Origin: DASSUW01 sp963844405
GTDB lineage: Bacteria; Actinomycetota; Thermoleophilia; Solirubrobacterales; Solirubrobacteraceae
Direction: 5' to 3'
Length of the DNA stretch: 64,000 nucleotides
NCBI GenBank assembly: GCA_963844405.1
Contig: CAWJNZ010000008.1
Coordinates: 328,015-392,014 of the forward strand
Part shown: piece after piece, positions 48,589-62,157 of the stretch
Position numbering within the stretch: position 1 is the stretch's first letter
Layout of the letters: each line of letters begins with the position of its first letter
Notes under the pieces: generated by a model
What the model was told of the DNA's origin: nothing
The model's database searches: none
What the model saw: only the letters and a program-made list of their open reading frames with translations
Made by a program: the position numbers and the translations under genes

Positions 48589-48898
48589 TCAGCCGGCTTT
48601 GCGGAAGCGGCGAGAGGTTGGCGGGCAGGACGTCCAGCTCCGGGAACGTCTTGTCCGGGTGGAGCTTCTTGGCCCGGGCGAAGAGCGCGTCTTCGGTCTC
48701 GACGTTCTTCGGGTCGGGGAGGCAGCACTCGACGGGGCAAACGGCCTGGCAGGCCTCGTGGTCGTGGAAGCCGACGCACTCGGTGCACAGATTCGGGTCG
48801 ATGACGTAGATGTCATCGCCCTCGCTGATGGCCTCGTTCGGGCACTCGGGCTCGCAGGCCCCGCAGTTGATGCACTCTTCGGTGATGTAGGTCGCCAT
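48589..48898 (-). CDS. 2[4Fe-4S] ferredoxin (YfhL-type), one frameshift
   Basis: A small electron carrier with two clusters: CINCGACEPECPNE supplies the first CxxCxxCxxxCP set and LCTECVGFHDHEACQAVCPV the second with the extra loop of YfhL/FdxA-type ferredoxins. The tail DALFARAKKLHPDKTFPELD is typical. About 102 residues if one extra C near 48608 is ignored, so that the chain ends in SRFRKAG; without this correction it runs on into the next gene, which is unlikely. ATG 48898. Downstream of smc on the same strand. Confidence 0.88.
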
Positions 48899-48961
48899 TC
48901 GTTGCTCCGCCAGAGAGCGATGTAGTCTGACATATCGCCCCGACCAGAACGAGGCCGGAGT

Positions 48962-52904
<3,943 letters not shown>

Positions 52905-53129
52905 GGGGCCGAAGGTCTTCGGTCTGCTTACCGCAACCGACACCGGGGACGGCAACAATGACCATACGTGCATGGCGACGTCACGCCATGACCATCTACG
53001 TAGCACCCGCTGGACCACATTGTAAAGGTCAGCAGGCCCGAGGGCGAATTCCTGTGCCCCCCGGTTTTGCAGCGGAAGGCCTCGGAACGGCGGGCCAGAA
53101 CCGGACCGGTTTGTTATGCGTGCCGGCCG

Positions 53130-54460
53130 ATGGAGACCGGCTTTCCTGCAGATCTCGTCCCCGTGCTGATCACCCTGGGCGGTGCTCGGCGGGGCCGGTA
53201 GCCTCGCCGTGGTCGCCGCCAAGCAGGGCCCGTGCCGCGCGGCGTCGCCAGATCGAGGCGGCTGACGACCCCCGCATCCAGCCGCCCGCGCGCAGAAAGC
53301 TCTCCCTCGAGGACGTCGAGCCCGGCACCGGGGAGGGCGCGGCCGAGCCCCCGGCGCCGGCCCCCGGCACCGACCGGCCGAGCGCCCAGGTTTTGCCCTT
53401 CCCCAAGGCGGCGGTCCCCACCCGGCGATGCCGGTCGACAAGCCGGCCCCACCGGATTCGGCCATCGGGCGCGTCAAGCGGCGGGACCCCCAGGCGCTGT
53501 CGCCGGGGCTGGCCAGGACGCGCGCCGGCTGGGTCTCGCGGCTGGGTCAGATCTTCTCGGCCCGCAAGCAGATCGACCCCGCCCTGGTCGAGGAGCTCGA
53601 GAAGGTCCTGCTGACCGCGGACATCGGCGTGCGCACGAGCCAGAAGCTGCTCGCCGACGTGCGCAGCTCGCTCGACACGAAGGAGCTCGCCGAGCCGAGC
53701 GCGGTCTGGGCACTTCCTGCGGCGGCGCTGCCGGGAGATGCTCAGCGTCGGCGCCGCGCCGGTCGACTTCGGCGCGCGCAACCCCTTCGTCCTGCTGGTC
53801 ATCGGGGTCAACGGCAGCGGGAAGACCACCACCATCGGCAAGCTGGCGGCCAAGCTACGGCGGCCGGGGCAAGAACGTGTTGCTCGCCGCCGGGCGACAC
53901 GTTCCGGGCGGCCGCCACCGAGCAGCTCGAGGTCTGGGGCAAGCGGGTCGGCGTCGCCGTGGTCAGGGGCAAGGAGGGCGCGGACCCCTCGTCGGTGATC
54001 TTCGACGCCGTCAAGCGCGCCAAGGCAGAGGGCATCGACGTGGTGATCGCCGACACCGCGGGCCGGCTGCACACGAAGGCCGACCTGATGCAGGAGCTCC
54101 AGAAGGTCGCGCGCGGCGTGCTGAGCAAGGCGAGGACGGGCGCGCCCCACGAGACCTGGCTGGTCATCGACGCGACCACGCGGGCAGAACGCCATCGCCC
54201 AGGCGCAGATCTTCACCGAGGCCATGGCCGTCACGCGGCATCGTGCTCACCAAGCTCGACGGCACCGCCAAGGGCGGCGTGATCCTCGGCATCGCCGACC
54301 AGCTCCGGATTCCGGTGCGCTACATCGGGCGTCGGCGAGCGGGTCGAGGACCTGCGCGAGTTCGATGCCCGAGGAGTTCGTGGAGGCGCTGTTCGAGGGC
54401 CAGAACCCCGGGCCCGAGCCGGCGGGCCGATCGCGCGGGCTACGCGAAGCCAGCACCTGA
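53130..54460 (+). CDS. ftsY: Signal recognition particle receptor FtsY, frameshifted
   Basis: GTPase that docks SRP-ribosome complexes at the membrane. A short N-terminal hydrophobic stretch (ADLVPVLITLG then GGAGSLAVVAAK across a break) suggests a membrane anchor, followed by an acidic Pro-rich linker (LSLEDVEPGTGEGAAEPPAP). The N domain reads ARTRAGWVSRLGQIFSARKQ and PALVEELEKVLLTADIGVRT; the G domain has VLLVIGVNGSGKTTTIGKLA, GDTFRAAATEQLEVWGKRVG, VVIADTAGRLHTKADLMQEL, GIVLTKLDGTAKGGVILGIA (in two frames) and EEFVEALFEGQNP. About eight breaks. ATG 53130. A terminator follows at 54514-54533. Confidence 0.9.
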
Positions 54461-54513
54461 AGACGAAGCGCGGATAAGGTGCGCTCGCGCGGCTCGCTGA
54501 TCGCGCGCAACCG

Positions 54514-54533
54514 CCCGAGTCGACGGGTTTTTT
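54514..54533 (+). terminator. Terminator after ftsY
   Basis: CCCG (54514-54517) pairs with CGGG (54524-54527) around AGTCGA, followed by six T (54528-54533). Short stem but a clear T-run 54 bases after the ftsY stop. Confidence 0.6.
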
Positions 54534-54636
54534 GTTGATCTCAAAGAAAAGCGCGTGCTACATTCGCCGGACCTTCCCGCCGCGTTCCAAGCGCCCGAAA
54601 TTACAAAGGAATTCAGGCGGGCGTCACGGAGGCGAA

Positions 54637-55614
54637 ATGCACCGATCGCTCGCAGGGACACGTTCCAGGCGAACCCAATTCTCTTTGGATGTCCTGTCGC
54701 CAGCCCGGCAGGAAGTCCGACTGGATGTCCGGCTGCTAGCCGGTCTTTCGTTGGTCACGCTGCTCACGGTGGCGAACGCCGGCTTCGCACAGGCTCAGGC
54801 ACCGGCCCAGGAGCCGGCGCCTGCTCCTCCGGCGGAGCCCGAACCGGCGCCGGCGCCCGACACGGAGCCGGTCGCTCCGGCTGAAGGGGCCACCGACCTC
54901 GAAGCGGGCGTGACCCGTCAGACCGCACCGGCCAGCCCGGGAGCCGCGGCTCAGCGGAGCTGGCAAGACGTCGTGGTCGTGCCTCGCAAGGCCTTCCTCA
55001 AGGGCGGGCGGCTCGAGCTGTTCCCGTTCACCGGCGTCTCGCTCAACGACGTGCTCATCCGCCACTACTCGTTCGGGGGCAACCTCAACTACTACCTCAC
55101 CGACGTCTTCTCGATCGGCCTCGAGGGGCAGTACTACGTCAAGGAGCGGACCGACCGCGAATCGATCGTCGGCCTCCAGTACAACCGGATCGCGACGCTC
55201 AACCGGTACCTGTATTCGGGCTCGCTCAACTTCGGCTACGTGCCGGGCTACGGCAAGTTCTCGCTGTTCAACCGATACATCATCCACTGGGATGTCTGGG
55301 TCCAGGGCGGGGTCGGCCTCATCCAGACCGAGATCATTCCCCGGGTCGTGGGCGACACAACCTTCAAGAACAACCGGATCGCGCCGAACCTCGGCATCGG
55401 GACGCACCTGTTTCTCAGCAACTGGCTGACCTTCAACGTCGCGGTGAAGGACTACGTCTTCAACGACCTGTTCGAACCGACCAATCGCATGCCCAACGAG
55501 AACATCGACGCCGTCAAGTCGCGGGCGCAGGGGCAATTCGTTCACAACATCATGCTCTACGCCGGGCTGGGGCTGTATCTGCCCACCTCGTTCACCTACC
55601 GCACGCCCCGCTGA
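54637..55614 (+). CDS. Outer-membrane beta-barrel protein (Myxococcales type)
   Basis: A 325-residue outer-membrane protein in one clean frame. The signal peptide region is RLLAGLSLVTLLTVANAGFA with cleavage near AQA, then a Pro/Ala/Glu-rich linker (APAQEPAPAPPAEPEPAPAP), then a barrel with alternating aromatic strands: LELFPFTGVSLNDVLIRHYS, FGGNLNYYLTDVFSIGLEGQ, YSGSLNFGYVPGYGKFSLFN and APNLGIGTHLFLSNWLTFNV. The pattern matches the outer-membrane beta-barrel domain family common in Myxococcales gliding and envelope loci. ATG 54637 has GGAGG 5 bases upstream; -35 TTGATC and -10 TACATT (18-base gap) precede it. Followed by a paralogue. Confidence 0.82.
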   Translation: MHRSLAGTRSRRTQFSLDVLSPARQEVRLDVRLLAGLSLVTLLTVANAGFAQAQAPAQEPAPAPPAEPEPAPAPDTEPVAPAEGATDLEAGVTRQTAPASPGAAAQRSWQDVVVVPRKAFLKGGRLELFPFTGVSLNDVLIRHYSFGGNLNYYLTDVFSIGLEGQYYVKERTDRESIVGLQYNRIATLNRYLYSGSLNFGYVPGYGKFSLFNRYIIHWDVWVQGGVGLIQTEIIPRVVGDTTFKNNRIAPNLGIGTHLFLSNWLTFNVAVKDYVFNDLFEPTNRMPNENIDAVKSRAQGQFVHNIMLYAGLGLYLPTSFTYRTPR

Positions 55615-55627
55615 GGGAGGACCCAAC

Positions 55628-56434
55628 ATGAAGCGGATCATCCGAATCCACCCTCGTTCTCCTGTCGGCCCTGGCGGCGTCCCCGCCTGATCCAGGGCAC
55701 GGCCCAGGCGCAGCTTCCCGAGCGGAGGAGCCCGCTCGCCGACGCGCCAGCGGTTCGACACCGTCAGGAACTGCGCCGGCTGCGCTTCGAGATCGGCCCT
55801 GGCGCTGCGACCACCGTCGGGCAGGACTTCTACCACGCGGTCATGGTGGGCGGCGAAAATCAACTTCTTCCTCGCCGACTGGCTCGCCATCGGCGGCTAC
55901 GCCGCCCACAACCTGACCCGCGGGTTCAAGACGTCCTTCCACGAGCGGCTCGAGCAGGTGCTGCCGCCGCCGCCGCGTCCGATGGACCGGGCCCCCACCC
56001 AGACCGAGGCGCGTGCCGGGATGAACCAGATCGGCCAGGTGTTCGCGGCTCAGGCCGAGCTGGTGCCGTTCTCCGGAAAATATTCGCTGTTCGGGAAAAT
56101 CTTCGCGAGCTACGACTTTTACGCTTTCGGCGGCCCCGGCTTCATCAACTTCGTGGCCGACGGCGCGGCCTGCACCCAGGCCCAGAACTCCTGCCCGGTC
56201 ACCGGGTTGAAAATCGGAGGCAACTTCGGGGTCGGCATGCGCAGCTACTTCAACCACTTCTTCTCGATGGACATCGAGGTCCGGGATCTGCTTCTGCGCA
56301 ACAACCCCGCGGGCCGGGACGAGACCGGTGACCGGGTCGCCGACGACCAGGATCTTGAGCTGGGACTCGACGTACATGGTCGGAATCAACCTGACCTTCT
56401 TCTTGCCCCCCCGGGCCCCCGTCAGCGAGTGAGT
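55628..56434 (+). CDS. Second outer-membrane beta-barrel protein, frameshifted
   Basis: Paralogue of the preceding gene, 13 bases downstream, behind GGGAGGA. Start MKRIIR then a signal-like LVLLSALAA in another frame. Barrel strands include RLRFEIGPGAATTVGQDFYH, NFFLADWLAIGGYAAHNLTR, SGKYSLFGKIFASYDFYAFG, LKIGGNFGVGMRSYFNHFFS and MDIEVRDLLLRNNPAGRDET; it ends YMVGINLTFFLPPRAPVSE. A Cys pair (ACTQAQNSC) may form a disulfide. About five breaks, in contrast to its clean neighbour. About 265 codons. Confidence 0.75.
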
Positions 56435-56467
56435 CGACCAGCCGCGACCGCACCGGAAGTCACCACG

Positions 56468-56692
56468 ATGGCGCCGCAGAAAAAGAAAGTAACGCTGTAC
56501 TTTAACGCCGCAATGCTCGCGGAGACGCAGAAAGAGGCCCTGCGGCAGGATCGATCCGTTTCCTGGATCATCCAGGCGGCCTGGCGGCTCGCCCGGGATG
56601 AGATCCGGCGCATGCCTGGCGCCCTGGCCGGCGGCGGGTCGAAGCCGGTCGAGTCGAACCACACGCCGCCGCCCTCGGCCGGGCGCGTGTAG
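56468..56692 (+). CDS. Small ribbon-helix-helix-type protein
   Basis: A 74-residue protein reading KKKVTLYFNAAMLAETQKEA then LRQDRSVSWIIQAAWRLARD, an RHH-like fold: a basic beta strand followed by two helices. It resembles the short TIGR04563-type proteins of Myxococcales, of unknown role. The C-terminal 20 residues are disordered. ATG 56468, 34 bases after the beta-barrel gene. It might regulate the neighbouring genes. Confidence 0.72.
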   Translation: MAPQKKKVTLYFNAAMLAETQKEALRQDRSVSWIIQAAWRLARDEIRRMPGALAGGGSKPVESNHTPPPSAGRV

Positions 56693-56759
56693 CGTCCCGC
56701 GGCGCAGGCCGCGCTCGAGGCCTTCAACATTCTGTCGCCCGGGACAGTAAGGAACGTTG

Positions 56760-57393
56760 GTGAGCGAGTTCGCTGACGCCACGCAATTCGAGGGGACCGA
56801 CGCCGCCGGCGAGCCCGGAGTGGCACCCCTGCGCGCCGTGGTGGAGCGGGCGCAGCGCGGAGAGACGGCAGCCTTCGTCGAGCTCTTGACCTGGTATCAG
56901 CGGCGCGTGATCTCCACGGCCTGGCGCATCCTCGGCAGTCAGGCCGACGCGCTCGACGCGGCCCAGGAGGTGTTCCTGCGCCTGCATCGTTACCTGCGCT
57001 CGTTTCGGCCCGACCAGGAGTTCTCCGCCTGGCTCTACCGCCTCATCGTCAACGCCTGCCACGACATCCGTCGGCGCCGCAGCGTTCACCTCTCCTTCGA
57101 ACGGGAGCGGGATCGGGGAGCCCTCGATCACCTGCGCAGCTCCGACGATGTGGAGGCCAGCGCGGTCGTCCTCGAAGACGAGCGGCTGGTGTCGCAGGCC
57201 CTGGCCACCCTCTCCGAAAAGGAGCGGGCAGCCCTCGTGTTGCGCGATCTCGAGGGCCTGTCCACGCAGCAGGTCGCCGAGATCCTGGGATCCAGCCCGA
57301 CCACGGTGCGGTCGCAGAATCAGCACCGCGCGGGCCAAGCTGCGGGCGTTTCGCGATCGGGCCCACCGGAGGGTCGGGGGGGAAGGGGAATGA
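56760..57393 (+). CDS. ECF-type RNA polymerase sigma factor, one frameshift
   Basis: Extracytoplasmic-function sigma factor. Region 2 reads RGETAAFVELLTWYQRRVIS, TAWRILGSQADALDAAQEVF, LRLHRYLRSFRPDQEFSAWL and YRLIVNACHDIRRRRSVHLS; region 4 reads VSQALATLSEKERAALVLRD then LEGLSTQQVAEILGSSPTTV. After an extra A near 57318 the chain ends STARAKLRAFRDRAHRRVGG. About 211 residues. GTG 56760 with AAGGA 6 bases upstream; a TTG just before it is an alternative. Its TGA overlaps the anti-sigma ATG (ATGA). Confidence 0.9.
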
Positions 57394-58064
57394 ACGACGG
57401 GAGAGGCGCGTTCCGGGAGGCGGGATCGGACCAGAGCGCGAGCTGCCCGCAGAATGCGAGCCTGCTGGCGCTCCAGGCCGGCGGCGACGTCACGCCCCGG
57501 GAGGCGGCGCTGCTGCGCCGGCACCTCGACCGCTGTGATCACTGCCGCCAGACGCTGGTCGAGCTGCGGGACACGAGGGACTGGGTCCGGCTCAACCTGC
57601 CGGTGGTGGACGCCGACGTGCTGGCCGAGCTGCGCCGACGCGTCGTGGGCAACCTGGAGCGCGAGCGTCCATTTCCCTGGTTGCTGGCCATCCTGGGGCG
57701 CGCCTGGCTGTCCTGGCGGAACCTGGGCTGGCAGCCGGTGCGCGGACCGGCGGTGGCGGCCCTGCTGATCGTGGGCGCGCTGGGAGCGCTCCCCAGCCTC
57801 AACGGCCGGCTGCTCCAGCCCGGACCTTTCTCATCGATGCAGCCGGCGACCGACGCCCGGCCGGCGGCCACCCACGCCGTCTCCGAGGAGCCGGACGAGG
57901 CCGAGGGAGAAAGCGAGGAGGCGGCCGACGAGCCCCTGCTCGGTCTGGATGGCCACGACGAAGATCCCGCCTCCGACCCCAGCGGCCTGCGCATCGAGAT
58001 GCAGACGCGGGATCCCAACGTTCGCATCATCTGGTTCGCTTCCAACACGGACCGGGGGCCCTGA
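57390..58064 (+). CDS. Zinc-finger anti-sigma factor, membrane-bound
   Basis: Partner of the sigma factor, 224 residues. The cytoplasmic part has a ZAS-type zinc motif: AALLRRHLDRCDHCRQTLVE with His and the Cys pair. One membrane helix follows (GPAVAALLIVGALGALPSL), then an acidic periplasmic tail (EEPDEAEGESEEAADEPLLG). It holds the sigma factor inactive until an envelope signal. Translation is coupled to sigma by ATGA. The last part has IEMQTRDPNVRIIWFASNTD, typical of this group. Confidence 0.85.
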   Translation: MNDGRGAFREAGSDQSASCPQNASLLALQAGGDVTPREAALLRRHLDRCDHCRQTLVELRDTRDWVRLNLPVVDADVLAELRRRVVGNLERERPFPWLLAILGRAWLSWRNLGWQPVRGPAVAALLIVGALGALPSLNGRLLQPGPFSSMQPATDARPAATHAVSEEPDEAEGESEEAADEPLLGLDGHDEDPASDPSGLRIEMQTRDPNVRIIWFASNTDRGP

Positions 58065-58870
58065 GTGCGGCAGGCCTCTGCCACGCTGTTCGTCGCCCTG
58101 GCCCTGGGCACGATCGCGGCGCAGCCGGCGCGCGCCGACCGGGGTGAACGCGCACAGGACCGGCAGCAAGACCGGCAAGACGATCGGCAGGAGCGGCCGG
58201 CGCCCGGAATGCGGGCCCGGGTGTTCAACGTCAAGCACCAGAATGCGGGAGACCTGGTCAACGCCTTGCGGCCGCTGTCGAGCGGGGCCACCGGCGCCAT
58301 GTTCCAGCCGAGCGATCAGTTCAACACGGTGACGGTCCGCGACTTCCCCGAGAACCTGGCCGCCGTCGAGCAGGCGCTCAAGCGGCTCGACGTGCCCACG
58401 CCTCCCCAGCCCGACGTGGAGATGAAGATCCGCGTCCTGCTGGGATCCCCCTGCCCGGCCCCGGGCAATATCCCTCCGAGCTGGAGCCGGTGGTCAAGCA
58501 GCTGAGCGGCACCCTCCAGTACAAGAGCTACCATCTCGTCGCCACGGTCTCCCAGCGGGTGCGGGCCGGCTCGGGGGCCAACGGCAAGGGTCAGGTGCTC
58601 CTGGCCCAGCCCGCCACCGACGAAAGTACCAACGGCCAGCTCCACTACAGCGTCGACAAGGTCTCGCTCCCGCAGGCGGGCACGGCCGCCACGCACCTCA
58701 TCGCGGTCAAGAAGCTCAAGGTCTCGCTCGAGAGCGGCACCCTGGGCGAGGCCGAGGTGTCGACCGGACTGACCCTGCGCGAAGACGAAAAGGTCGTCAT
58801 GGTGACGAGCAACCTGAAAAATCGGGCGATGATCGTCGTGGTCTCGGCGCGCCTCCTGCGCCGGCCCTGA
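58065..58870 (+). CDS. Secreted protein with secretin N1-like domain, one frameshift
   Basis: About 268 residues. The signal peptide is RQASATLFVALALGTIAAQP then ARA, followed by a charged Gln/Arg/Asp linker and a secretin-N-like fold: ARVFNVKHQNAGDLVNALRP, FNTVTVRDFPENLAAVEQAL and KRLDVPTPPQPDVEMKIRVL. One break near 58460, then LSGTLQYKSYHLVATVSQRV and LREDEKVVMVTSNLKNRAMI. There is no full secretin barrel, so it is an accessory protein. The GTG at 58065 directly follows the anti-sigma stop, so it is the third gene of a sigma/anti-sigma/effector operon. Confidence 0.72.
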
Positions 58871-58877
58871 TCCGTCG

Positions 58878-59796
58878 CTACTTTCCGTTGCGCCGCTGCA
58901 TGCGGGCCTTGGCCGCGGTGGCCAGCTCCCGGATCTCGGGATCGTCGTGGCCATCGGCCACGAACGAGAGGTAGTCCGCGGCCTCCTTGCCGCCGAGCGT
59001 GGCGATGGCATCGAGGATCTTCCGCATCTCCCGCCGGTCGCGCATGGAGCGCTGGCTCGCCAGCACCGCCACCGCCCGCCGATCCTTGAGCTCGACCAGC
59101 GCGCCCAGCGCGGCGTCGCGCACCGACTCGTCGGAGTGCTCGAGCAGCTTGAGCAGGGCCGGCGCCTCGCTGGTCAGCTTGCGCTCGCCCACGGCCCGGA
59201 TGGCTTCGATCTGCAGCTCGCCGGCGTCGGCCTGCAGGACCTGGCGCAGGGCCGAAGGATCGCCGGCCCAGATCTTCTGGCGGGCGAGGTACCCGGCCAG
59301 CAGATCGTCGACGCTTCGGCGGACGAGCTTGTTGAAGAGCTCGCGACGGTCGGGCTTGGCGCTGGCCTCGTATTGCGGTCTCGGCCCCCGCCTGGACGTC
59401 TTCGTTCCAGTGCACCGCGGCCACGTCGCTGGGGCGGGTGTCGATGCGCAACCGCAGCGCCGCCCGGGCGGCGCCCTTGGTGTCGGCGACGACGTCTTCG
59501 AGCCCCATCTCGATACGCACGCGGGCGGCCACGGCAGTCCCCCCATCGTTGGCCAGGCCGGCGAAGAGCCCGGAGTCGATCAGGGACTTTCGCACCCGCT
59601 GCTCGAGGGCGGCGGTATCGATCTTGACCCCCTCGGGGCGGAGCGGATCCGGGGTGAAGTCCTGGACGGTGACCGGACCCAGCGCGGGGGTCGGCCGTTT
59701 CGGCTCCCCGGTGGGGGCGGCGGAACGCTTGCAGGCGGCGGGCGCCGCGATCGAGAGGGCGATCGTCCAACAGAACAGCTTGAGTCCGGCTTGCAT
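58878..59796 (-). CDS. HEAT-repeat lipoprotein, one frameshift
   Basis: About 305 residues. Signal with lipobox: LKLFCWTIALSIAAPAAC. The N-terminal domain (VDFTPDPLRPEGVKIDTAAL-type; RIEMGLEDVVADTKGAARAA) is followed by HEAT repeats: LQIEAIRAVGERKLTSEAPA, LLKLLEHSDESVRDAALGAL, RRAVAVLASQRSMRDRREMR and EAADYLSFVADGHDDPEIRE. A single break near 59375. Convergent with the secretin-like gene, 7-base gap. Likely a periplasmic scaffold; binding partner unknown. Confidence 0.75.
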
Positions 59797-59845
59797 GACA
59801 GGCGTACCTCGGCGGTCGTGACTCTTGCCGGGATCCGGCCGCGGC

Positions 59846-60342
59846 TCAAGAGAGGCGTTTCACCAGCGTGATCAGGTCGTCCCCGGGCCGGTAGAAGTCG
59901 GCGATTCGCCCCGTGAGGGCATAGCCGGCGCGCTCGTAAAATCGCAGCGCACCGCCCTGCCCCTCCAGGCTCGAGGTCTCGACCCGGAGGTTGCGGGCCC
60001 TGCGCCCGCGCAGCTCGGATTCCAGGCCCTCGAGCAGCTCCCGGCCGAGGCCCCGTCCGCGCACGGCAGCCGAGGTCACGAGCCAGTAGAGATCGAAGGT
60101 GGCGTCGGTCATGGGCGTCTGCCCGAAGCAGGCGTAGCAGACGGCCAGGTCCGCCTCGTCGACGCCGATGCGCGCCTCGTAGGTGTTGCCCTCAGGCGGA
60201 TCCAGCACCGCCTCGAGGAGCTCGATGGCGCAGGCCACTTCCTCCGGTCGAAAGGGGTTCTCCGTCGGGCTTGCCGCCGGAGGCGCGATGATCTCGACGA
60301 GGCGTGCGCGATCTGGAGGTCGAGGGGGATCGTATCCGCATC
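59846..60342 (-). CDS. GNAT-family N-acetyltransferase, frameshifted start
   Basis: About 165 residues. Strongest part: FGQTPMTDATFDLYWLVTSA, the acetyl-CoA loop VRGRGLGRELLEGLESELRG, VETSSLEGQGGALRFYERAG and YALTGRIADFYRPGDDLITL. A better N-terminus (MRIR, PLDLQI, RLVEIIAPPAASPTENPFRP) lies in two other frames starting at ATG 60342; without it the acetyltransferase would start oddly at VACAIELL. Last gene of the HARE-lipB-ATP-grasp-GNAT run. Small-molecule acetylation; substrate unknown. A fused role with the ATP-grasp enzyme is possible in this genomic pairing. Confidence 0.78.
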
Positions 60343-61364
60343 TTGTCGTCTCTTCATCGCCAGGGCGAGCAAACGGAGGATGAGATCGTCGTAGCTCAGG
60401 CCCACGGCCTGTGCCGCCCGGGAGAAGCCGGCACCCTGCCGCGACAGATCACAGTTCGGGTTGACGTCGATGACCCAGGGGGTCCCGTCGGCCGCTAGAC
60501 GAACGTCGACGCGACCGTAGTCCCGAAGCTCCAGCGCGGAGAAGGCGGCCAGGGCCACCTGCCGCACCCGCTGCTCCACGGGGCCGGGCAAGTTGCAGCG
60601 GACGGGGCGCGTGCCGCGGTAGTCCACCGAATCCTCCACCCACTTGCCCTCGAAGGAGACGATCTTGGGCCGGTCGTCCGGCATGTCGGAAAAATCAATC
60701 TCGTGCAGGGGCAGGACCGTGGGTGGTCCCCCGTCGGCGGATTCGAGCACCGACACGTTGATCTCCCGCCCCTCGACGTAACCCTCGACCAGGACCGGCT
60801 GACGGTAGTGGGCCAGGATGAAGCGCACGCGGCTGATCCAGCTCCTCGCGCGTGCGCACGACCGACGAGGCTGGCGATGCCCACCGACGCGTCCTCCCGC
60901 GTGGGCTTGACGATGAGGGGGAAGCCGAGATCGACGGCGCTGGTATCGGGCGTGTCCAGCACCGCGGCGGGAGGGGTGGGCACGCCGCAGGCGACGAGCA
61001 GCTTCTTGGCCCGGTCCTTGTGCAGGGCCGCGAGCAGCGTCTGCGGCGGCGAACCGGTGTACACGAGCCCCTCGTATTCGAGGAGCATCGGCAGGAGCGC
61101 CTCGAACCGGTTGTCGCTCCGCAGGGACTCGCACAGGTTGAACACCACGGCCGGGGCCGCCTGCCCCAGCGCGCGGATCGAGCCGAACAGCTCCTCCCGG
61201 AGCCCCACGCTCATGACATCCAGACCCGCCTGACGCAGGACCTGGGTGATGTCGACAGCCACCTCCTGGATGTCTTCGCGGGCCCGATTTTCGGGATCAG
61301 CGCCAGCGTCTTCGAAGTCTCGATTGAAGACGACCGCGACCCGCGGCTGCGTTCGTGTCTTCAC
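60343..61364 (-). CDS. D-Ala-D-Ala-ligase-like ATP-grasp enzyme, frameshifted
   Basis: Carboxylate-amine ligase with an ATP-grasp fold: PRVAVVFNRDFEDAGADPEN, AAPAVVFNLCESLRSDNRFE, YEGLVYTGSPPQTLLAALHK, LGFPLIVKPTREDASVGIAS (ATP lysine), RQPVLVEGYVEGREINVSVL, LALRDYGRVDVRLAADGTPW-like and WVIDVNPNCDLSRQGAGFSR (metal ligands D, N). One break near 60860. About 340 codons. GTG 61364 lies 4 bases downstream of the predicted transcription start, so the message may be leaderless; the ATG at 61374 falls inside the promoter. It pairs with a GNAT gene, a known combination for peptide-modifying enzymes; whether it works in cell-wall synthesis is not clear. Confidence 0.78.
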
Positions 61365-61374
61365 GCTCCTGCAT

Positions 61375-61402
61375 ATTATCGGTCCGCTTTTCCGATTTGC
61401 AA
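61375..61402 (-). promoter_or_regulatory. Sigma70-like promoter for the ATP-grasp gene
   Basis: On the minus strand TTGCAA (61397-61402) and GATAAT (61375-61380) are 16 bases apart in a locally AT-rich patch. The predicted start falls next to GTG 61364. It also separates lipB from the downstream genes. Confidence 0.5.
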
Positions 61403-61431
61403 TTGGAAGCCGCGGACGTTTTCGGGCGAGC

Positions 61432-62157
61432 CTAGGGCGAGACCGGTTGAGAGGGTCCGGCTCCAGCTCCAGACCGAACGCCCGGGCCAGAAACCTGGCG
61501 AGCAAAGGCGCCAGGCTGGGCAGGGAAGGCGCGTTTCCGTGACGGAGCTGCGCCACGGACGTGACGCTGGCACCAGGCATCCCGCAGGGCACGATGGCGG
61601 AGAAGGCCGCCAGATCGGTGCTGACGTTCAACGCGAGGCCATGGACGGAGACACCGTGCCGCACCTGGACCCCGAAGGCGCAGATCTTGGATGCCCCAAC
61701 CCACACCCCGGGCGAGGTGCGACGCCACTCCCCGGCGATGTCGAGCTCCGCGAGCAAGGCGATCACGGCTTGCGCCATGCCTTCCACGTGGGCCAGCACG
61801 CCTCGTCGCAACCGCACGACGGGATAGCAGACGAGCTGTCCAGGGCCGTGGTAGGTGACCTCGCCGCCCCGGCTGGCCCCGCAGTATCTGGATCCGCCGC
61901 GCGCCAGCTCGGCCGGAGGGTGAAGCAGGTGATCGGGCCGCGCACGACGTCCCAGCGTGATGACCGGATCGTGCTCGCAGAGCAACAGGGTCTCGCGGGC
62001 CCCGTCCCGCCAGGATCTGCTCGCGCAGCCGCTCCTGCAGGGCGGCCGTCCGGTCGAACGGCTGCCGGCCGAGCCAGGTCCAGGCCGCCGCCGCCGTCAG
62101 CCAGCCCTCGCAGACGGCGGTGGTGACCCGACGGACCAGACCGGGCACGGCCGGCAC
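61432..62157 (-). CDS. lipB: Lipoyl(octanoyl) transferase LipB, frameshifted
   Basis: Transfers octanoate from acyl carrier protein to lipoate-dependent enzymes. LCEHDPVITLGRRARPDHLL, GGEVTYHGPGQLVCYPVVRL (substrate pocket), the catalytic lysine in GVWVGASKICAFGVQVRHGV and the cysteine in FSAIVPCGMPGASVTSVAQL are present. The start TWLGRQPFDRTAALQERLRE is in another frame; breaks near 62000 and near 61445, after which it ends SQPVSP with a TAG. GTG 62157 directly follows the preceding stop (TGAGTG). About 240 codons. The open frame that continues into the ATP-grasp gene is a product of the missing stop, not a fusion. Confidence 0.88.
   Translation of the reverse strand: MPAVPGLVRRVTTAVCEGWLTAAAAWTWLGRQPFDRTAALQERLREQILAGRGPRDPVALRARSGHHAGTSCAARSPASPSGRAGARRIQILRGQPGRRGHLPRPWTARLLSRRAVATRRAGPRGRHGASRDRLARGARHRRGVASHLARGVGWGIQDLRLRGPGAARCLRPWPRVERQHRSGGLLRHRALRDAWCQRHVRGAAPSRKRAFPAQPGAFARQVSGPGVRSGAGAGPSQPVSP

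Noticed and set aside
60495..61985. LipB and ATP-grasp enzyme as one fused protein
   Set aside because: A promoter (61375-61402) and a separate start lie between them, and LipB has a TAG at 61432 in the neighbouring frame; the open frame is caused by frame errors.
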